Shown: piece by piece, positions 7,935-16,847 of the stretch
How the letters are laid out: the number at the start of each line of letters is the position of its first letter
Position numbering within the stretch: position 1 is the stretch's first letter
Source of the DNA: Candidatus Ruthturnera sp. Tsphm01
GTDB lineage: Bacteria > Pseudomonadota > Gammaproteobacteria > PS1 > Pseudothioglobaceae
NCBI GenBank assembly: GCA_030142985.1
Contig: CP125320.1
Coordinates: 253,639 to 317,638 of the forward strand
Direction: 5' to 3'
Length of the DNA stretch: 64,000 nt
The notes under the pieces: generated by a model
The model's input: the letters and a program-made list of their open reading frames with translations, nothing else
Told to the model about the DNA's origin: nothing
Database searches by the model: none
Translations under genes and position numbers: made by a program

Positions 7935-8487
7935 CAAAAAATATCTGTTTTACGGTTTTATTTTGCTTAATATTGCTGTGGTGGTTTATTTTTACTTAAG
8001 TGGATACAAATTTGAACCAGCCACGCTTAAAGAATTTTTAAATGGGCAAAACTTTTTAATTTCTTACTCAGTTTATATTATGATATTGATTGTTAGGGGT
8101 TTGACGCTACTACCTGGTACTGCATTTTTATTAGCAGGCATTTATTTTTTTTCTTTCACTCAGGTGTTTTTTGCTATCCAAATAGCAATTATTAGCTATT
8201 GCTTGATTATTTATAATTTTGCCCATATGCTTAATTTTAAGGTGCCAAAAAAAATACTCCAGTTTGAGCAGAAAATTAAAAGCAAGGAAATTCCTATTAT
8301 TTTTTTCCTGTGTTTCATTCCTGGCATCTCAATCAATGTGTTGATTTATTTTTTATCAATTATTGATATTAAACTCAAAAATATTCTGATAGGCATCATT
8401 GCTGGCACTTCAATTACCTCAATTATTTACATCTCAATTATCACGGGTATTTTCCAATCAAGTTATTATTTCTCAACTTTGTTTTGA
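7921..8487 (+). CDS. VTT/DedA-like (TVP38/TMEM64-type) membrane protein
   Basis: Polytopic membrane protein of about 188 residues with five or more hydrophobic segments. The conserved VTT-type loop is recognisable: VRGLTLLPGTAFLLAGIYFF and, later, FFLCFIPGISINVLIYFLS. VTT/DedA proteins are lipid scramblases or transporters. The ATG at 7921 lies 14 bases inside the upstream ATP-grasp gene; a TTG at 7915 is possible. As the last gene of the overlapping series it may export or position the product of the enzymes upstream. A perfect palindrome and a gene remnant follow. Confidence 0.65.
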   Translation: MRDINKKYLFYGFILLNIAVVVYFYLSGYKFEPATLKEFLNGQNFLISYSVYIMILIVRGLTLLPGTAFLLAGIYFFSFTQVFFAIQIAIISYCLIIYNFAHMLNFKVPKKILQFEQKIKSKEIPIIFFLCFIPGISINVLIYFLSIIDIKLKNILIGIIAGTSITSIIYISIITGIFQSSYYFSTLF

Positions 8488-8504
8488 GTGGGAGTGGTGC
8501 ACTT

Positions 8505-8526
8505 TCAATTTAAAGCTTTAAATTGA
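8505..8526. terminator. Perfect 22-base palindrome, possible transcription end
   Basis: Positions 8505-8526 form a perfect palindrome centred on AAGCTT. It lies 18 bases after the VTT gene and overlaps the end of the leftward gene remnant. It is AT-rich with short T runs on both sides, so it could act as a weak bidirectional terminator; it lacks a GC stem. Confidence 0.35.
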
Positions 8527-8609
8527 TTTTCTCCCAGCCAAAATTGGTTAGTTTTGACAATAAAACCAGCAATGTCTTTATTCCAACGACGACCCACTTC
8601 TTGGTTGTA
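8505..8609 (-). pseudogene. C-terminal remnant of an unidentified gene
   Basis: The reverse strand keeps about 34 codons ending YNQEVGRRWNKDIAGFIVKT and a short tail before TGA at 8505. The composition looks like a genuine protein C-terminus, but no start is present: the frame is closed by a TAA at the junction with IS5-like terminal sequence beginning at 8617. The parent gene is not recognised. Confidence 0.4.
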
Positions 8610-8616
8610 TTAAGAT

Positions 8617-8690
8617 GAGACCTCTGCATAAACCAACTAAAAAGCCACCCACCTAGTAAAACAACCATAAAAATCAAAAAAAATATCATG
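8617..8690 (+). mobile_element. Terminal remnant of the IS5-like element
   Basis: About 74 bases beginning GAGACCTCTGCATAAACCAA match, with scattered substitutions, the first 80 bases of the IS5-like elements at 44444 and 17358, including the region just before the transposase ATG. The transposase itself is missing; the sequence runs into another IS at 8725. Confidence 0.75.
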
Positions 8691-8786
8691 GAAACAAGCA
8701 GCCTAAACCTTATTTGCTGATTCTTGTAATACCCTCATTTTCCATACAACTCTAAAGTAGAAATTTGACTATTTACAGTCATTTTA

Positions 8787-9300
8787 TTACGCCACCTTTG
8801 CTCTTGGCGGTATTCCACCTAGTGCAAAATGCGGTCGTTCATTATTATAAACCCATAGCCACTGCGTGGTTAGGTTTTATGCTTGTTCAACTAAATCAAA
8901 CAAATGCAAGTCCAAACACTCCTGTCTTACTGTGCGATTAAATCTCTCAATATAAGCATTCTGAGTTGGCTTGCCTGGTTGGATATATCTCAGTTCAATA
9001 TCACTTGTTTGCGCCCAGTCTCTGAGTTGTTGGCTGATATATTCAGGACCATTATCACATCTGATTGATTTAGGTTTGCCTCGCCATTCGATGAGTCGTT
9101 CTAATGATTGAATTACTCGTCTTGCTGGCATAGATAAATCAACATCAATATTAAGCCATTCTCGATTGTTATCATCCACCACATTAAAGGTTCTGATTGA
9201 TCTGTCATCAATCAGTGAGTCTGACATAAAATCCATTGACCAGGTTTGATTGATTTTGCTAGGCACTCAATGCCTCAGGCTTGTCTCTTTTGATTCTTCT
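8787..9300 (-). pseudogene. IS3 type A orfB (integrase-core transposase), broken
   Basis: Reads, from upstream, PRRRIKRDKPEAL, then a small deletion shifts the frame, then the DDE integrase core from about 9266 (NQTWSMDFMSDSL, CDNGPEYIS, KPTQNAYIERFNRT). The core ends prematurely at an in-frame TAA after DLVEQA (8877-8879). After that codon the same frame continues with NLTTQWLWVYNNERPHFALG to the natural stop at 8787. The N-terminal third is missing. Confidence 0.85.
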
Positions 9301-9306
9301 TCTGGG

Positions 9307-9361
9307 TTTGATTATAAGAAAATTCTACTTTTATTGGGTGTTAATTTTTGGGAGGATTACA
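9307..9361 (-). repeat. 55-base end fragment of IS3 type B inside IS3 type A
   Basis: These 55 bases, ending GGGAGGATTACA, are identical to the orfA-side end of the intact type B element (39587-39641). They sit between the orfA and orfB remnants of the type A element, marking an old insertion followed by deletion of almost all of the inserted copy. Confidence 0.85.
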
Positions 9362-9576
9362 ATGCGATATATCCGTTTGAACTGAGCGTTTTCTGATTCT
9401 AGCTCTTTTAAGCGTTTAATCACGGAAACATCTGCATCACCATATTTTGAACGCTACTTATAAAATGTGGCTTGGCTCATGCCGTATTCACGACACAGTT
9501 CAGTTGCAGATATGCCAGATTGATTTTGTTTGAGAATATTAACGATTTGTGTCTCTATATATCTTGATTTTTTCAT
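9362..9576 (-). pseudogene. IS3 type A orfA (HTH protein), nonsense and truncated
   Basis: From the ATG at 9576 the frame reads MKKSRYIETQIVNILKQNQS then ELCREYGMSQATFYK, the usual IS3 orfA helix-turn-helix. A TAG replaces the conserved tryptophan after FYK, and the frame then continues through KRLKELESENAQFKR to the junction with type B sequence at 9361. A normal RBS (AAGGAGTTTTCAC) precedes the ATG. Confidence 0.85.
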
Positions 9577-9778
9577 GTGAAAACTCCTTGTTTTTTATTA
9601 TAGAATTTTCTACTTTAGAATGGTGTGGTTTTTTTGGGGTATTACAGGAAGGTGAATTTTTTAATCATAAACTTTGGGGTATTATGTTGTTATTAATAGT
9701 TGTTTATGGATAGGGGAGAGTTGTCGTTGGATTGTTTAATTTGTAATAAGTGTTGTTTATAAAAAAAAGGAGTTGTTT

Positions 9779-11287
9779 ATGAAAATAGAAGTGATGGAAG
9801 TTGTTAGGACAGTTACGCCTATTTTAGAAATACTTTATACGTTATTTATTCTCGTTATAGGATTGGTTGTTTTGATTGTTGCTGTTACTTTTGTGATTGA
9901 CATCAATCAGAGTAAAAATGCAATTTTAAGAAATTATCCAGTTGTTGGACATTTTCGCTCTATTTTTTCAAGTTTAGGCGAGTTTTTTCGTCAGTATTTT
10001 TTTGCCATGGATAGAGAGGAGATGCCTTTTAATCGCGCAGAAAGAGATTGGGTGTACAAAGCAGCAAATAACAACAATACCACAGTTGCATTTGGCTCAA
10101 CTAAAAATATCAATCTTGTTGGTACGGTACTTTTTGCCAATTGCCCTTTTCCTACTTTGGATGAAGATGCTGTGGAGACGCGCCCTATTATTATTGGAAG
10201 GGGTTTTTGTAAACAACCTTATCAGGCAAAATCAGTTTTTAATATATCAGGTATGAGTTTTGGTGCCATTTCAAAGCCAGCAGTATTGGCACTGTCAAAT
10301 GGCGCAAGAATGGCAAATTGTTGGTACAACACAGGTGAAGGCGGTTTATCACCTTATCATTTAGAAGGTGGTGCAGATATTGTTTTTCAAATTGGCACAG
10401 CTAAATATGGCATGCGTGATGAAAAAGGCAAATTAAGTGATGAAAAATTGCTTGAAATTGCTGCACACGACCAAGTGAAAATGTTTGAAATTAAGATGAG
10501 TCAAGGCGCTAAACCAGGTAAGGGTGGTATTTTGCCAAAAGAAAAAGTAACCAAGCAAATTGCTGAAATTCGTGGCATTAGTATGGGTGAAGATTCTATT
10601 TCGCCCAATCGACACATAGAGATTGCTTCAATTAATGATTTACTCCATATGATTAATCATGTGCGTAAGGTGACAGGAAAACCTACTGGGTTTAAGTCTG
10701 TGATTGGCGCAACGGCGTGGATAGATGATTTATTTAAAGAAATTAACAAACGGGGCGAGGCTTGTGCACCTGACTTTATTACCCTTGATAGTGGTGATGG
10801 TGGTACAGGTGCAGCACCTATGTCGTTACTTGATAATGTTGGACTTCCTATTAAAGAGACATTGCCGTTTTTAGTAGATAAGCTTAATCAATATAATTTA
10901 AAACAGCGTGTGAAGGTCATCACTTCTGGAAAGTTGATTACACCAGCTAGTGTGGCATGGGCATTGTGTGCAGGTGCTGATTTTGTGGTTTCAGCACGTG
11001 GATTTATGTTTTCACTAGGCTGTATTCAATCACTAAAGTGTAATAAAAATACTTGCCCTACAGGTATTACTACCCATAATAAACGTTTGCAAAAAGGGCT
11101 AAATCCAGAAAATAAAGCATTAAAGGTGGTTAATTATGTTCGTAATATAACTCATGCAGTGGAAATTATTGCCCATTCTTGTGGCGTGAGAGAGCCGCGA
11201 GAACTTAATAGGTCTCATGTTCGTATTGTTCAAAACAATGGCCTCTCTGTTGCTATGGATGAAATTTACCCCTCCCAATCTAAATAG
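9779..11287 (+). CDS. FMN-binding glutamate-synthase-family protein, membrane-anchored
   Basis: Protein of about 502 residues related to the FMN/Fe-S domain of glutamate synthase (GltB domain 2), without the glutaminase and GXGXG domains. An N-terminal hydrophobic stretch (about 12-38) suggests membrane attachment. Typical segments: VFNISGMSFGAISKPAVLAL, NTGEGGLSPYH, FEIKMSQGAKPGKGG, DSGDGGTGAAP and the cysteine cluster CNKNTCPTGI for an iron-sulfur centre. Stand-alone members have largely undefined substrates. The ATG at 9779 has AAGGAG six bases upstream, better than the TTG at 9773. It is first of a three-gene unit with the acetolactate-synthase-like and aldehyde dehydrogenase genes, 13 bases from the next. 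Confidence 0.82.
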   Translation: MKIEVMEVVRTVTPILEILYTLFILVIGLVVLIVAVTFVIDINQSKNAILRNYPVVGHFRSIFSSLGEFFRQYFFAMDREEMPFNRAERDWVYKAANNNNTTVAFGSTKNINLVGTVLFANCPFPTLDEDAVETRPIIIGRGFCKQPYQAKSVFNISGMSFGAISKPAVLALSNGARMANCWYNTGEGGLSPYHLEGGADIVFQIGTAKYGMRDEKGKLSDEKLLEIAAHDQVKMFEIKMSQGAKPGKGGILPKEKVTKQIAEIRGISMGEDSISPNRHIEIASINDLLHMINHVRKVTGKPTGFKSVIGATAWIDDLFKEINKRGEACAPDFITLDSGDGGTGAAPMSLLDNVGLPIKETLPFLVDKLNQYNLKQRVKVITSGKLITPASVAWALCAGADFVVSARGFMFSLGCIQSLKCNKNTCPTGITTHNKRLQKGLNPENKALKVVNYVRNITHAVEIIAHSCGVREPRELNRSHVRIVQNNGLSVAMDEIYPSQSK

Positions 11288-11300
11288 GAAAATAAAAAAA

Positions 11301-12941
11301 ATGAAAGCATCTGATTTATTTGTAAAAGCGCTTGAAAATGAGAGAGTTGAGTATATTTTTGGCATTCCAGGTGAAGAGAACTTAGATTTTCTAGATTCTC
11401 TACGAAATTCAAGTATTCAATTTATTTTGACGCGTCATGAGCAGGGCGCTGCTTTTATGGCAGCGACTTATGGGCGGTTAACAGGTAAAACAGGGGTCTG
11501 CTTAGCAACGCTTGGACCTGGTGCGACTAATTTAGTAACTTGTGCAGCTTATGCACAACTTGGTGCTATGCCAATGTTGATGATTACTGGGCAAAAACCA
11601 ATTAATTCTAGCAAACAAGGACGTTTCCAAATTATAGATATTGTACGGATGATGGAGCCACTAACCAAATCTAGCAAGCAAATTGTAAATGGCGTTATGA
11701 TCCCCTCCCTAGTGCGTGATGCATTTCGTTTGGCCGAGGAGGAAAGGCCGGGCGCAGTACATTTAGAATTACCTGAGGATGTGGCAGGTGAGCAAGTTAA
11801 AGATTGGCACATATTTACTAAACATGAAATTCGTCGTCCTGATGCAGATAATCAAGCACTAGATGAAGCGGTGGCAATGATTAAGGCGGCTAAACGACCT
11901 TTGGTACTTATCGGTGCAGGCGCTAATCGTAAAAAGCTATTCCAACCTTTGCAAAAGTTTATTGAAAAAACAGGCATTCCATTTTTTAATACACAAATGG
12001 GCAAGGGTGTAGTCAGTTGTGAAAGCCCTTTATTTTTAGGTACTGCTGCGTTGTCAGATGGGGATGTGGTGCACCTCGCAGTTTCTTTGTCAGATTTAAT
12101 TATTAATGTTGGGCATGATGTGGTGGAGAAGCCACCATTTTTTATGCATGAAAATGGGCAAAAAGTGATTCATATTAATTTTAACTCTGCTCAAGTTGAT
12201 GAGGTGTATTTTCCACAATTAGAGGTGGTGGGAGATATTGCAACTAGTATCATTGCTTTAACGAAAAAACTGTCAGGACAATTAAACAATCAAGCGTCTG
12301 ATTTGTTAACAATAAGAAAAAAAATAAAAAAAATTATCCACGAATTTGATGAAGATGACTCATTTCCAATGCTACCGCAAAGAATTGTGGCTGATGTTAG
12401 AAAAGCGTTAGATAAAGATGCTATTATTGCGCTTGATAACGGTATGTATAAACTTTGGTTTGCTCGTCATTATCATACTTATATACCTAATACAGTGTTG
12501 CTTGATAATGCCTTAGCAACAATGGGTGCAGGGCTTCCTTCAGCAATGACATGCGCGTTGATATATCCTAATCGTCAAGTAATGGCGGTGTGTGGTGATG
12601 GTGGTTTCATGATGAACTCACAGGAGTTAGAAACCGCCATGCGCTTAAAGCTTAATTTGATAATATTAATTGTAACTGATAAGGCTTATGGTATGGTTCG
12701 CTGGAAGCAGGAAGGGCAGGGTTTGGATGATTTTGGGCTTAAGTACAACAATCCTGATTTTATAAAATATGCGGATAGTTATGGCGTCTCAGGTTATCGT
12801 ATAGAAGAAGCGCAGACACTTGTGCCTCTTATTCGACAATGTTTTTCTCAAGGCGGTATACATATTATTGATGTGCCAATCGATTATGGTGAAAATAAAC
12901 GCCTATTCCCTAAAAATTTAAGCGAGGTTTTAAATGGTTAA
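11301..12941 (+). CDS. Acetolactate-synthase-like thiamine-diphosphate enzyme
   Basis: ThDP-dependent enzyme of the acetolactate synthase/benzoylformate decarboxylase group, 546 residues. The N-terminal domain has FGIPGEENLDF and the activating glutamate in TRHEQGAAFMA; GPGATNLVTCAAYA follows. The C-terminal ThDP motif is GDGGFMMNSQELETAMR. Length and motifs match the catalytic IlvB type, but no IlvN-like regulatory subunit gene follows; an aldehyde dehydrogenase does. The substrate may therefore not be pyruvate for branched-chain synthesis. The ATG at 11301 follows AGGAAAAT; a longer reading frame to 11217 would run into the previous gene. Confidence 0.85.
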   Translation: MKASDLFVKALENERVEYIFGIPGEENLDFLDSLRNSSIQFILTRHEQGAAFMAATYGRLTGKTGVCLATLGPGATNLVTCAAYAQLGAMPMLMITGQKPINSSKQGRFQIIDIVRMMEPLTKSSKQIVNGVMIPSLVRDAFRLAEEERPGAVHLELPEDVAGEQVKDWHIFTKHEIRRPDADNQALDEAVAMIKAAKRPLVLIGAGANRKKLFQPLQKFIEKTGIPFFNTQMGKGVVSCESPLFLGTAALSDGDVVHLAVSLSDLIINVGHDVVEKPPFFMHENGQKVIHINFNSAQVDEVYFPQLEVVGDIATSIIALTKKLSGQLNNQASDLLTIRKKIKKIIHEFDEDDSFPMLPQRIVADVRKALDKDAIIALDNGMYKLWFARHYHTYIPNTVLLDNALATMGAGLPSAMTCALIYPNRQVMAVCGDGGFMMNSQELETAMRLKLNLIILIVTDKAYGMVRWKQEGQGLDDFGLKYNNPDFIKYADSYGVSGYRIEEAQTLVPLIRQCFSQGGIHIIDVPIDYGENKRLFPKNLSEVLNG

Positions 12942-14316
12942 GAAGGTATTAATAGTTAAACAGGCTTACACTGAGAAAGTGATAACCAAGCTAGAAATGC
13001 ATGATGCTCAATCTGTTGAAGATATGTTAAACACAGCATCAAATTTACATAAAAATGGATGTTTACCTGCTTATCAACGACTTGAAATTTTGCAAAAATT
13101 AGCAAACTTAGTGATTAAAGAACGTGAGGATTTTGCACGGTTGATTGCTAATGAAGGTGGCAAGCCTTTAAAAGATGCGCGTATAGAAGTAACCAGAGCG
13201 ATTGACGGTATTAATATTGCCATTGCTGGCATTAGACATATTAAAGGTGAGCAAATTCCAATGGATTTAACTCAAGCAGGTGTGCAACGTCTAGCCTTTA
13301 CGATTATGGAACCAATTGGTGTGGTTGTAGCAGTGAGTGCTTTTAATCACCCGCTTAATTTAATTATTCATCAAGTAGTACCTGCTATTGCAACAGGGTG
13401 TCCAGTGATTGTTAAACCGGCAGCAACAACACCTTTATGTGCGTTGCGTTTTGCTCAATTAGCAATTAAGGCGGGCTTGCCTGAGGGTTATTTACAAGTG
13501 GCGTTGACTGATAGGGAAAATTCAGAAAAATTGGTGATCGATTCAAGGGTGGCATTTTTTAGTTTCATTGGCTCTGCACAAGTAGGCTGGATGCTTAAAT
13601 CTAGGCTTGCACCGGGTGTGCGTTGTGCATTAGAGCATGGTGGTGTTGCCCCGCTTATTTTTGATGAGTATAGTGACATGGATGGATTTATTGCAGGCGT
13701 AGTTAAAGCTAGTTTTTACCATGCTGGGCAGGTATGCGTTTCAGTGCAACGTGTATTTGCACCTAAAGATAAGGCCAAGGAAATTGCACAAAAAATTGCA
13801 GATGTTGCCAGTCAACTGGTTGTGGGTGATGCTATTGATGAGACAACTGATGTAGGCCCATTAATTTTACCTAAAGAGGTAGATAGGGTTGAGGCGTGGG
13901 TTAATCAAGCCATTGCTGAAGGTGCGACTTTAATAACAGGCGGCAAGCGCATTAATTCGGTGAGTTATGAGCCAACTGTGTTATTAAATCCTAGTGATTA
14001 TTCTAAAGTTTCTAATCAGGAAATATTTGGCCCTGTGGTTTGCATATATAGTTATTTTGATATCAGTGAAGCGATTGAAGCGGCTAACAGTTTAGAGGTG
14101 TCGTTTCAAGCATCAATCTTTAGTGACAACATTACCACTGCCATGAACAATGCAAAAGCGTTATCTGCTTCAGCTGTTATGATTAATGATTACACCACCT
14201 TTAGAGTGGATTGGATGCCCTTTTCAGGGCGCAAACATTCAGGTTATGGTATCGGCGGCATTAACCACACCATGCATGACATGCTTGAGCATAAAATGAT
14301 TGTTATTAAGCATTAA
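12934..14316 (+). CDS. NAD(P)-dependent aldehyde dehydrogenase family protein
   Basis: Aldehyde dehydrogenase of 460 residues. Catalytic residues are visible: the oxyanion asparagine in SAFNHPLN (about 138), the general-base glutamate in ALEHGG (234) and the nucleophile cysteine in HAGQVCVS (268), followed by the EIFGPVVCIY motif. It oxidises an aldehyde to an acid or acyl derivative; the substrate is unknown but may be produced by the ThDP enzyme whose gene it overlaps by 8 bases. The 3' end overlaps the convergent msbA gene by 4 bases, leaving no room for a separate terminator. Confidence 0.87.
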   Translation: MVKKVLIVKQAYTEKVITKLEMHDAQSVEDMLNTASNLHKNGCLPAYQRLEILQKLANLVIKEREDFARLIANEGGKPLKDARIEVTRAIDGINIAIAGIRHIKGEQIPMDLTQAGVQRLAFTIMEPIGVVVAVSAFNHPLNLIIHQVVPAIATGCPVIVKPAATTPLCALRFAQLAIKAGLPEGYLQVALTDRENSEKLVIDSRVAFFSFIGSAQVGWMLKSRLAPGVRCALEHGGVAPLIFDEYSDMDGFIAGVVKASFYHAGQVCVSVQRVFAPKDKAKEIAQKIADVASQLVVGDAIDETTDVGPLILPKEVDRVEAWVNQAIAEGATLITGGKRINSVSYEPTVLLNPSDYSKVSNQEIFGPVVCIYSYFDISEAIEAANSLEVSFQASIFSDNITTAMNNAKALSASAVMINDYTTFRVDWMPFSGRKHSGYGIGGINHTMHDMLEHKMIVIKH

Positions 14317-16034
14317 TTCTCAAATTGGTGTTTATACAGTTGGGCATATTCACCTTGATGTTCTAGTAATTCTCGATGAGTGCCTTGTTCAATAATACTG
14401 CCGTGGTGCAGTACAATAATGCGGTCAGCTTTTTGAATAGTACTTAGTCGATGAGCAATAATAATAGTGGTTCTGTCTTTTTGCATTTCATGAATCGCAT
14501 TTTGCACTTGTTTTTCAGTAGCGCTGTCTAATGCCGAGGTGGCTTCATCTAAAATTAAAATAGGGCTATCTTTAGCAATCGCCCTTGCAATAGCAAGACG
14601 TTGACGTTGCCCGCCTGAAAGTTTAGCACCATTTTCACCAATTTGCGCATCAAACCCATGTTTTAGTTGCTGAATAAATTCATTAGCATTGGCAGTAATT
14701 GCTGCATGTTTAATTTGCTTATCTGACATAGTGCCTAGTTGCCCCAAAGCAATATTACCTTTAATAGAGTCATTAAATAGTTGCACATTTTGATCAACAA
14801 AGGCAATGTTTGAGCGTAATGAATCAATTTCAAATTGATTAATATCTATACCATCAATAGTAATAGATCCTTGTTTAGGCGAATAAAAGCGCATCAACAA
14901 TTGGATAATAGTGGTTTTTCCACTGCCTGTTGCGCCAACAAATGCGATTGTTTCACCTGGCTTGATATCTAAATTGATATGTTTAAGCACAGTAGTATTA
15001 TTGTTATAACTAAATGATACATTGTTAAATTGAATAGCGCCTTTAGGTTTTTTTAGTTTCTTAGTGCCAGTATTAAATTCCTCTTTTTCATTAATAAGTC
15101 CAAACACACTTTCACCTGCTGCCATTGCATTTTGTAAAGGTTTGTTAATATTGACTAAACTTTTAGCAGGTTTAAGTAGCATGCCCATTGCCGTAAAAAA
15201 GGACAAAAATTCACCCGCACTCATTTGTAGTGAAGTAGAGGAAAAATACACCACACTACTTAAAGACAAACCAATTAAAATATTAACAAGAATGGTGTTA
15301 AAACTACTAGTCATATCAACTTTAAAACGTTGTTGACGGATATTTTTAATCAAACTGTTAAATTTTTCACTTATTTGAGATTGGGCATGATAAATCTTAA
15401 CCAAAGTGTTTCCAGAGATGCTTTCATTCAGTAAATGCGACATGCCACCCATTGACTTTTGCACATTGATACTTGAACGACGCATACGATTAGAGGAGAA
15501 TTTAACCGCTAAATACACCAGTGGTAAAAGCACTAAGAGCGTTAAACTCAACTGCCAGTTTTTATAAAATAGATAGCCAATCAAGATAACAACAGTCATT
15601 GATGATTTAATAAAATCCAGCCAAATGGTTGAGGCGCTGGCTGCAATTTGTTCAACATCAAAAGTTAGTCTAGATAATATTTTTCCCGTAGGGTGTTGAT
15701 CAAAATATGACTTAGGTAATTTCAGCAATTTAGCAAACATAGTAACGCGTAAATCCATAATTACTTTATTAGACACCCAAGAACTAACCGTAGTAGACGT
15801 AAGTGCAAACAATGAACTAAGAACGACAATGCCAAACAAAGCAAAGGCATAAATAAGCGCAGTTTTTGATTCACGTTCAGTTGCAAATAACTCATCAACA
15901 ATTCTACCTGTGATTTCTGGCATTGAACTTTCAAGTACTGTTGCCAATACCATCATAACTGAGGTAAAAATAAATTTGCCAACGTGTGGTTTTAAATAAA
16001 CAAATAGATGGCGGATGAATTGTTTGTATTGCAT
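14313..16034 (-). CDS. msbA: MsbA-like ABC exporter (lipid A flippase)
   Basis: Fused ABC half-transporter of 573 residues, close to the 582 of E. coli MsbA. Residues 1-310 hold six membrane helices, including FDQHPTGKILSRLTFDVEQI; the nucleotide-binding domain has Walker A GATGSGKT (367-374), signature LSGGQRQR, Walker B ILILDEATSALD and the H-loop IIAHRLST. MsbA flips lipid A-core across the inner membrane. The subfamily is assigned on overall pattern and length; another lipid or drug exporter is possible. It is convergent with the aldehyde dehydrogenase. Upstream lies IS30 debris. Confidence 0.8.
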   Translation of the reverse strand: MQYKQFIRHLFVYLKPHVGKFIFTSVMMVLATVLESSMPEITGRIVDELFATERESKTALIYAFALFGIVVLSSLFALTSTTVSSWVSNKVIMDLRVTMFAKLLKLPKSYFDQHPTGKILSRLTFDVEQIAASASTIWLDFIKSSMTVVILIGYLFYKNWQLSLTLLVLLPLVYLAVKFSSNRMRRSSINVQKSMGGMSHLLNESISGNTLVKIYHAQSQISEKFNSLIKNIRQQRFKVDMTSSFNTILVNILIGLSLSSVVYFSSTSLQMSAGEFLSFFTAMGMLLKPAKSLVNINKPLQNAMAAGESVFGLINEKEEFNTGTKKLKKPKGAIQFNNVSFSYNNNTTVLKHINLDIKPGETIAFVGATGSGKTTIIQLLMRFYSPKQGSITIDGIDINQFEIDSLRSNIAFVDQNVQLFNDSIKGNIALGQLGTMSDKQIKHAAITANANEFIQQLKHGFDAQIGENGAKLSGGQRQRLAIARAIAKDSPILILDEATSALDSATEKQVQNAIHEMQKDRTTIIIAHRLSTIQKADRIIVLHHGSIIEQGTHRELLEHQGEYAQLYKHQFEN

Positions 16035-16092
16035 GGGTATTATTAATTTTGGATTAAGGTATTATAGCAACTTTAGTTTTATCAATCCTTCT

Positions 16093-16440
16093 TGAATTCA
16101 CATCATGAGTGCAATATCCGTTAGTCGCTCAAAAGATATATTAGTTACTCTTTTAATCCAACAAGAAAAAGGAGTGAAACATGAAAAGATATACACAATT
16201 AAACTGTGAACAAAGATACCATATTTACCTGCTAAACAAACAAGGATACAGTCAAACTTTTATCTACAAATCAATGAATAGAGATAAATCAACCATTTCC
16301 ATAGAGTTGTCCGCAACACTGGCAAAAAAAAGGCTATCGCCTCCAACAAAAGAAAAATAAAGCAATAAAATTAACGTCTGAAGTTAAAAACTACATTAGT
16401 GAAAAGCTAAAAGAATACTGGAATCCTGAACAAATTAGCG
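16093..16440 (+). mobile_element. IS30-family remnant (5' part)
   Basis: Begins with the IS30-type end (TCATGAGTGCAATATCCGTT) and holds a transposase start at 16181 reading MKRYTQLNCEQRYHIYLLNK and QGYSQTFIYKSMNRDKSTIS, the IS30 helix-turn-helix. A frameshift follows, after which GYRLQQKKNKAIKL and YISEKLKEYWNPEQIS remain recognisable. The sequence stops at 16440 where an IS3 type A element begins. The catalytic part and right end are not found on the other side. Confidence 0.82.
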
Positions 16441-16509
16441 TGTAATACCCCTAAAAACCAAACCATTCTAAAGTAGAAAATTCTACAATAAAAAACAAGG
16501 AGTTTTCAC

Positions 16510-16832
16510 ATGAAGAAATCAAGATACACAGACACACAAATCGTTAACATTCTTAAACAAAATCAAACAGGAGAGTCAGTCTGCTTGCTAATTTATGCCG
16601 TGAATACGGCATGTCTCAAGCCGTATTCTATCAATGGTGTTCTAAATACGGTGATACAGATGTTAATATCATTAAAAGACTTAAAGAGCTAGAAGCAGAG
16701 AACTCAAGACTTAAAAAGATGTATGCAGATGAACGCCTAATGTCTCAAATTAGATTGGAAACACTCGAGGGAAAGATTCTAGCGCCATATTCTCGTAAGA
16801 AGATGGCTAGTAAGCTCAAAAATAAGCATTAA
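16510..16832 (+). pseudogene. IS3 type A orfA, frameshifted
   Basis: Starts at an ATG behind AAGGAGTTTTCAC and reads MKKSRYTDTQIVNILKQNQT, then shifts frame near 16580; the second frame continues LCREYGMSQAVFYQWCSKYG and KRLKELEAENSRLKKMYADE. The protein ends in a non-homologous tail before TAA at 16830-16832. This is the IS3 helix-turn-helix/leucine-zipper protein, no longer translatable as one product. Confidence 0.85.
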
Positions 16833-16847
16833 ATTTTAGTCAATGTG

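Larger units (their letters stand above)
8725..9646 (-). mobile_element. IS3-family element, type A, copy 1 (degenerate)
   Basis: Bounded by TGTAATACCC at 8725 and its inverted counterpart GGGGTATTACA ending at 9646. At 922 bases it is shorter than a complete IS3 element (about 1.2 kb), because the end of orfA and the N-terminal part of orfB were replaced by 55 bases of the end of the other IS3 element (type B). Both reading frames are broken. No target duplication is visible at its edges. Confidence 0.85.

Noticed and set aside
11217..11300. Upstream extension of the acetolactate-synthase-like gene
   Set aside because: It overlaps the preceding gene and adds residues without family similarity; the ATG at 11301 has an RBS-like stretch.
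16181..16440. Functional IS30 transposase
   Set aside because: Frameshifted, cut at 16440, and lacking the DDE region.
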